A stretch of 7,128 bases of DNA from a bacterium (GTDB taxonomy: Bacteria; Atribacterota; Phoenicimicrobiia; Phoenicimicrobiales; Phoenicimicrobiaceae), in contig JAHJOY010000339.1 of assembly GCA_018819665.1 (NCBI GenBank), positions 1 to 7,128 on the forward strand, in the 5' to 3' direction. Shown here piece by piece: positions 6,823 to 7,128 of this stretch. The first letter of the stretch is position 1. Every line of letters starts with the position of its first letter. The notes beneath the pieces were generated by a model. That model did not search any database. It saw only the letters and a program-made list of their open reading frames with translations, and had not been told where the DNA came from. Both the position numbers and the translations under genes were made by a program.

Positions 6823-6851
6823 GTGTGTCAGGGGACGGTTCTTTGTCACAC
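6823..6851. repeat. REP-like palindrome (Y1-transposase-associated type)
   Basis: The arms GTGTGTCA (6823-6830) and TGTCACAC (6844-6851) pair with one T:T mismatch around a 13-base centre starting GGGGACGG. From memory, the element 'gtgtcaggggacggttct...' with closing arms recurs in many clostridial and other genomes next to or scattered from REP-associated (IS200-like Y1) transposases. Only one copy is present here and no transposase gene is in the window, so it would be a stray repeat copy. Confidence 0.55.
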
Positions 6852-7008
6852 TTCAAGAATATTTACCTTATTGAATCGCCACTAGCGGTCAAAAAAATTA
6901 GTCTTTTTCAATTTTTCTACACCTTAATACTAATACGACAAAGGTTTTAAAAAATCCTTCTTTTTAAAAGAAAAAGTTTCTGGTTTTTGGATGGAAGGGG
7001 AAAGATAG

Positions 7009-7028
7009 ATTCCCACTTTCGTGGGAAT
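7009..7028. repeat. Perfect 8-bp inverted repeat (ATTCCCAC / GTGGGAAT)
   Basis: ATTCCCAC (7009-7016) and GTGGGAAT (7021-7028) form a perfect stem with a TTTC tetraloop. It resembles the dispersed 'attcccgc-tttc-gcgggaat' type of intergenic repeat known from many bacteria (from memory). Neither side has a T run, so a terminator is less likely. Confidence 0.5.
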
Positions 7029-7051
7029 TACATATAGGGGAGTGGGAATTA
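7021..7051. repeat. 10-base direct repeat GTGGGAATTA
   Basis: GTGGGAATTA occurs at 7021-7030 and again at 7042-7051, a 21-base period or two helical turns. The first copy is the right arm of the neighbouring hairpin. The spacing could suit a dimeric regulator, or it could mark a partial duplication of the repeat element. Confidence 0.45.
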
Positions 7052-7064
7052 TGAACCCCTTATA
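7033..7064. repeat. Imperfect inverted repeat (TATAGGGG / CCCCTTATA)
   Basis: TATAGGGG (7033-7040) can pair with CCCCTTATA (7056-7064) with one bulged T and a 15-base loop that contains the second GTGGGAATTA copy. Function unknown; it may be chance. Confidence 0.3.
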
Positions 7065-7086
7065 AAATAGGCTTTTCACCTACATC

Positions 7087-7116
7087 TAAAATAAGCCATT
7101 TTAAGCGCTTATTTTA
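7087..7116. repeat. Perfect 10-bp A+T-rich hairpin
   Basis: TAAAATAAGC (7087-7096) and GCTTATTTTA (7107-7116) are exact reverse complements around a 10-base loop. On either strand the stem ends in a T-rich arm, so it could be a bidirectional terminator for genes beyond the window edge. No gene is visible next to it to confirm this. Confidence 0.4.
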
Positions 7117-7128
7117 AAAAATATGACC

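Larger units (their letters stand above)
6701..7128. other. Non-coding, palindrome-rich region upstream of the activase operon
   Basis: No convincing gene is visible in these 428 bases. The stretch holds, in order of coordinate, the promoter candidate, a terminator-like hairpin (6786-6810), a REP-like palindrome (6823-6851), an A+T-rich section without recognisable features (about 6852-7008), a perfect 8-bp hairpin (7009-7028), a 10-base direct repeat and an imperfect inverted repeat around 7021-7064, and a perfect 10-bp hairpin (7087-7116). Confidence 0.6.

Noticed and set aside
6874..6892. CGCCACTAGCG short palindrome within 6852-6900
   Set aside because: Only a 3-bp stem can form; too short to separate from chance.
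6948..6978. A/T-rich TTCTTTT/AAAAGAA inverted repeat
   Set aside because: Low-complexity A+T sequence readily gives such pairing by chance and the loop would be too tight.

Overview
The window reads as a piece of chromosome from an anaerobic, low-GC bacterium, most likely a member of the Clostridia (Bacillota). The lineage call rests on the activase/dehydratase-type operon, the strong purine-rich ribosome binding sites on three of the four genes, and the A+T-rich intergenic DNA. Genus cannot be read from this sequence. All four genes lie on the minus strand, so transcription runs from high to low coordinates.

Layout in transcription order. At 7128-6701 there is a 428-base non-coding stretch rich in small inverted repeats. 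One of these resembles the REP-like palindromes that accompany Y1 (IS200/RAYT-type) transposases. This stretch ends in a good promoter candidate placed almost on top of the next start codon. At 6700-2334 lies a two-gene operon. The first gene encodes a tandem BadF/BadG/BcrA/BcrD (HgdC-type) ATPase activase with a C-terminal cysteine cluster. The second encodes a DUF2229 / 2-hydroxyglutaryl-CoA dehydratase D-component-like protein with 11 cysteines. The two reading frames overlap by a few bases. Many Clostridia carry the same set of domains as one protein of about 1,400 residues, so this is a split form of that large protein. At 2333-2044 is a 290-base gap with a weak promoter candidate and a small leader hairpin. 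Then come a full-length glutaminyl-tRNA synthetase (2043-340) and, 62 bases further on, the first 92 residues of an AI-2E/PerM-family membrane transporter that runs off the window at base 1.

How the genes fit together: the operon should encode an oxygen-sensitive redox pair in which ATP hydrolysis by the Fe-S activase drives low-potential electrons to the Fe-S D-component-like partner. The family logic is well established for (R)-2-hydroxyacyl-CoA dehydratases and benzoyl-CoA reductase, but the substrate of this large, two-activase-domain subfamily is not known to me. GlnRS and the transporter appear functionally unrelated to that pair.

The most notable points are the split of a normally fused protein at its natural domain border, with translational coupling; the conservation of the Fe-S cysteine pair in both activase domains; a possible leaderless start for the operon; a sharp drop in G+C between glnS and the operon; and the palindrome-rich upstream region. 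I found no CRISPR array, tRNA, rRNA or intact mobile element.
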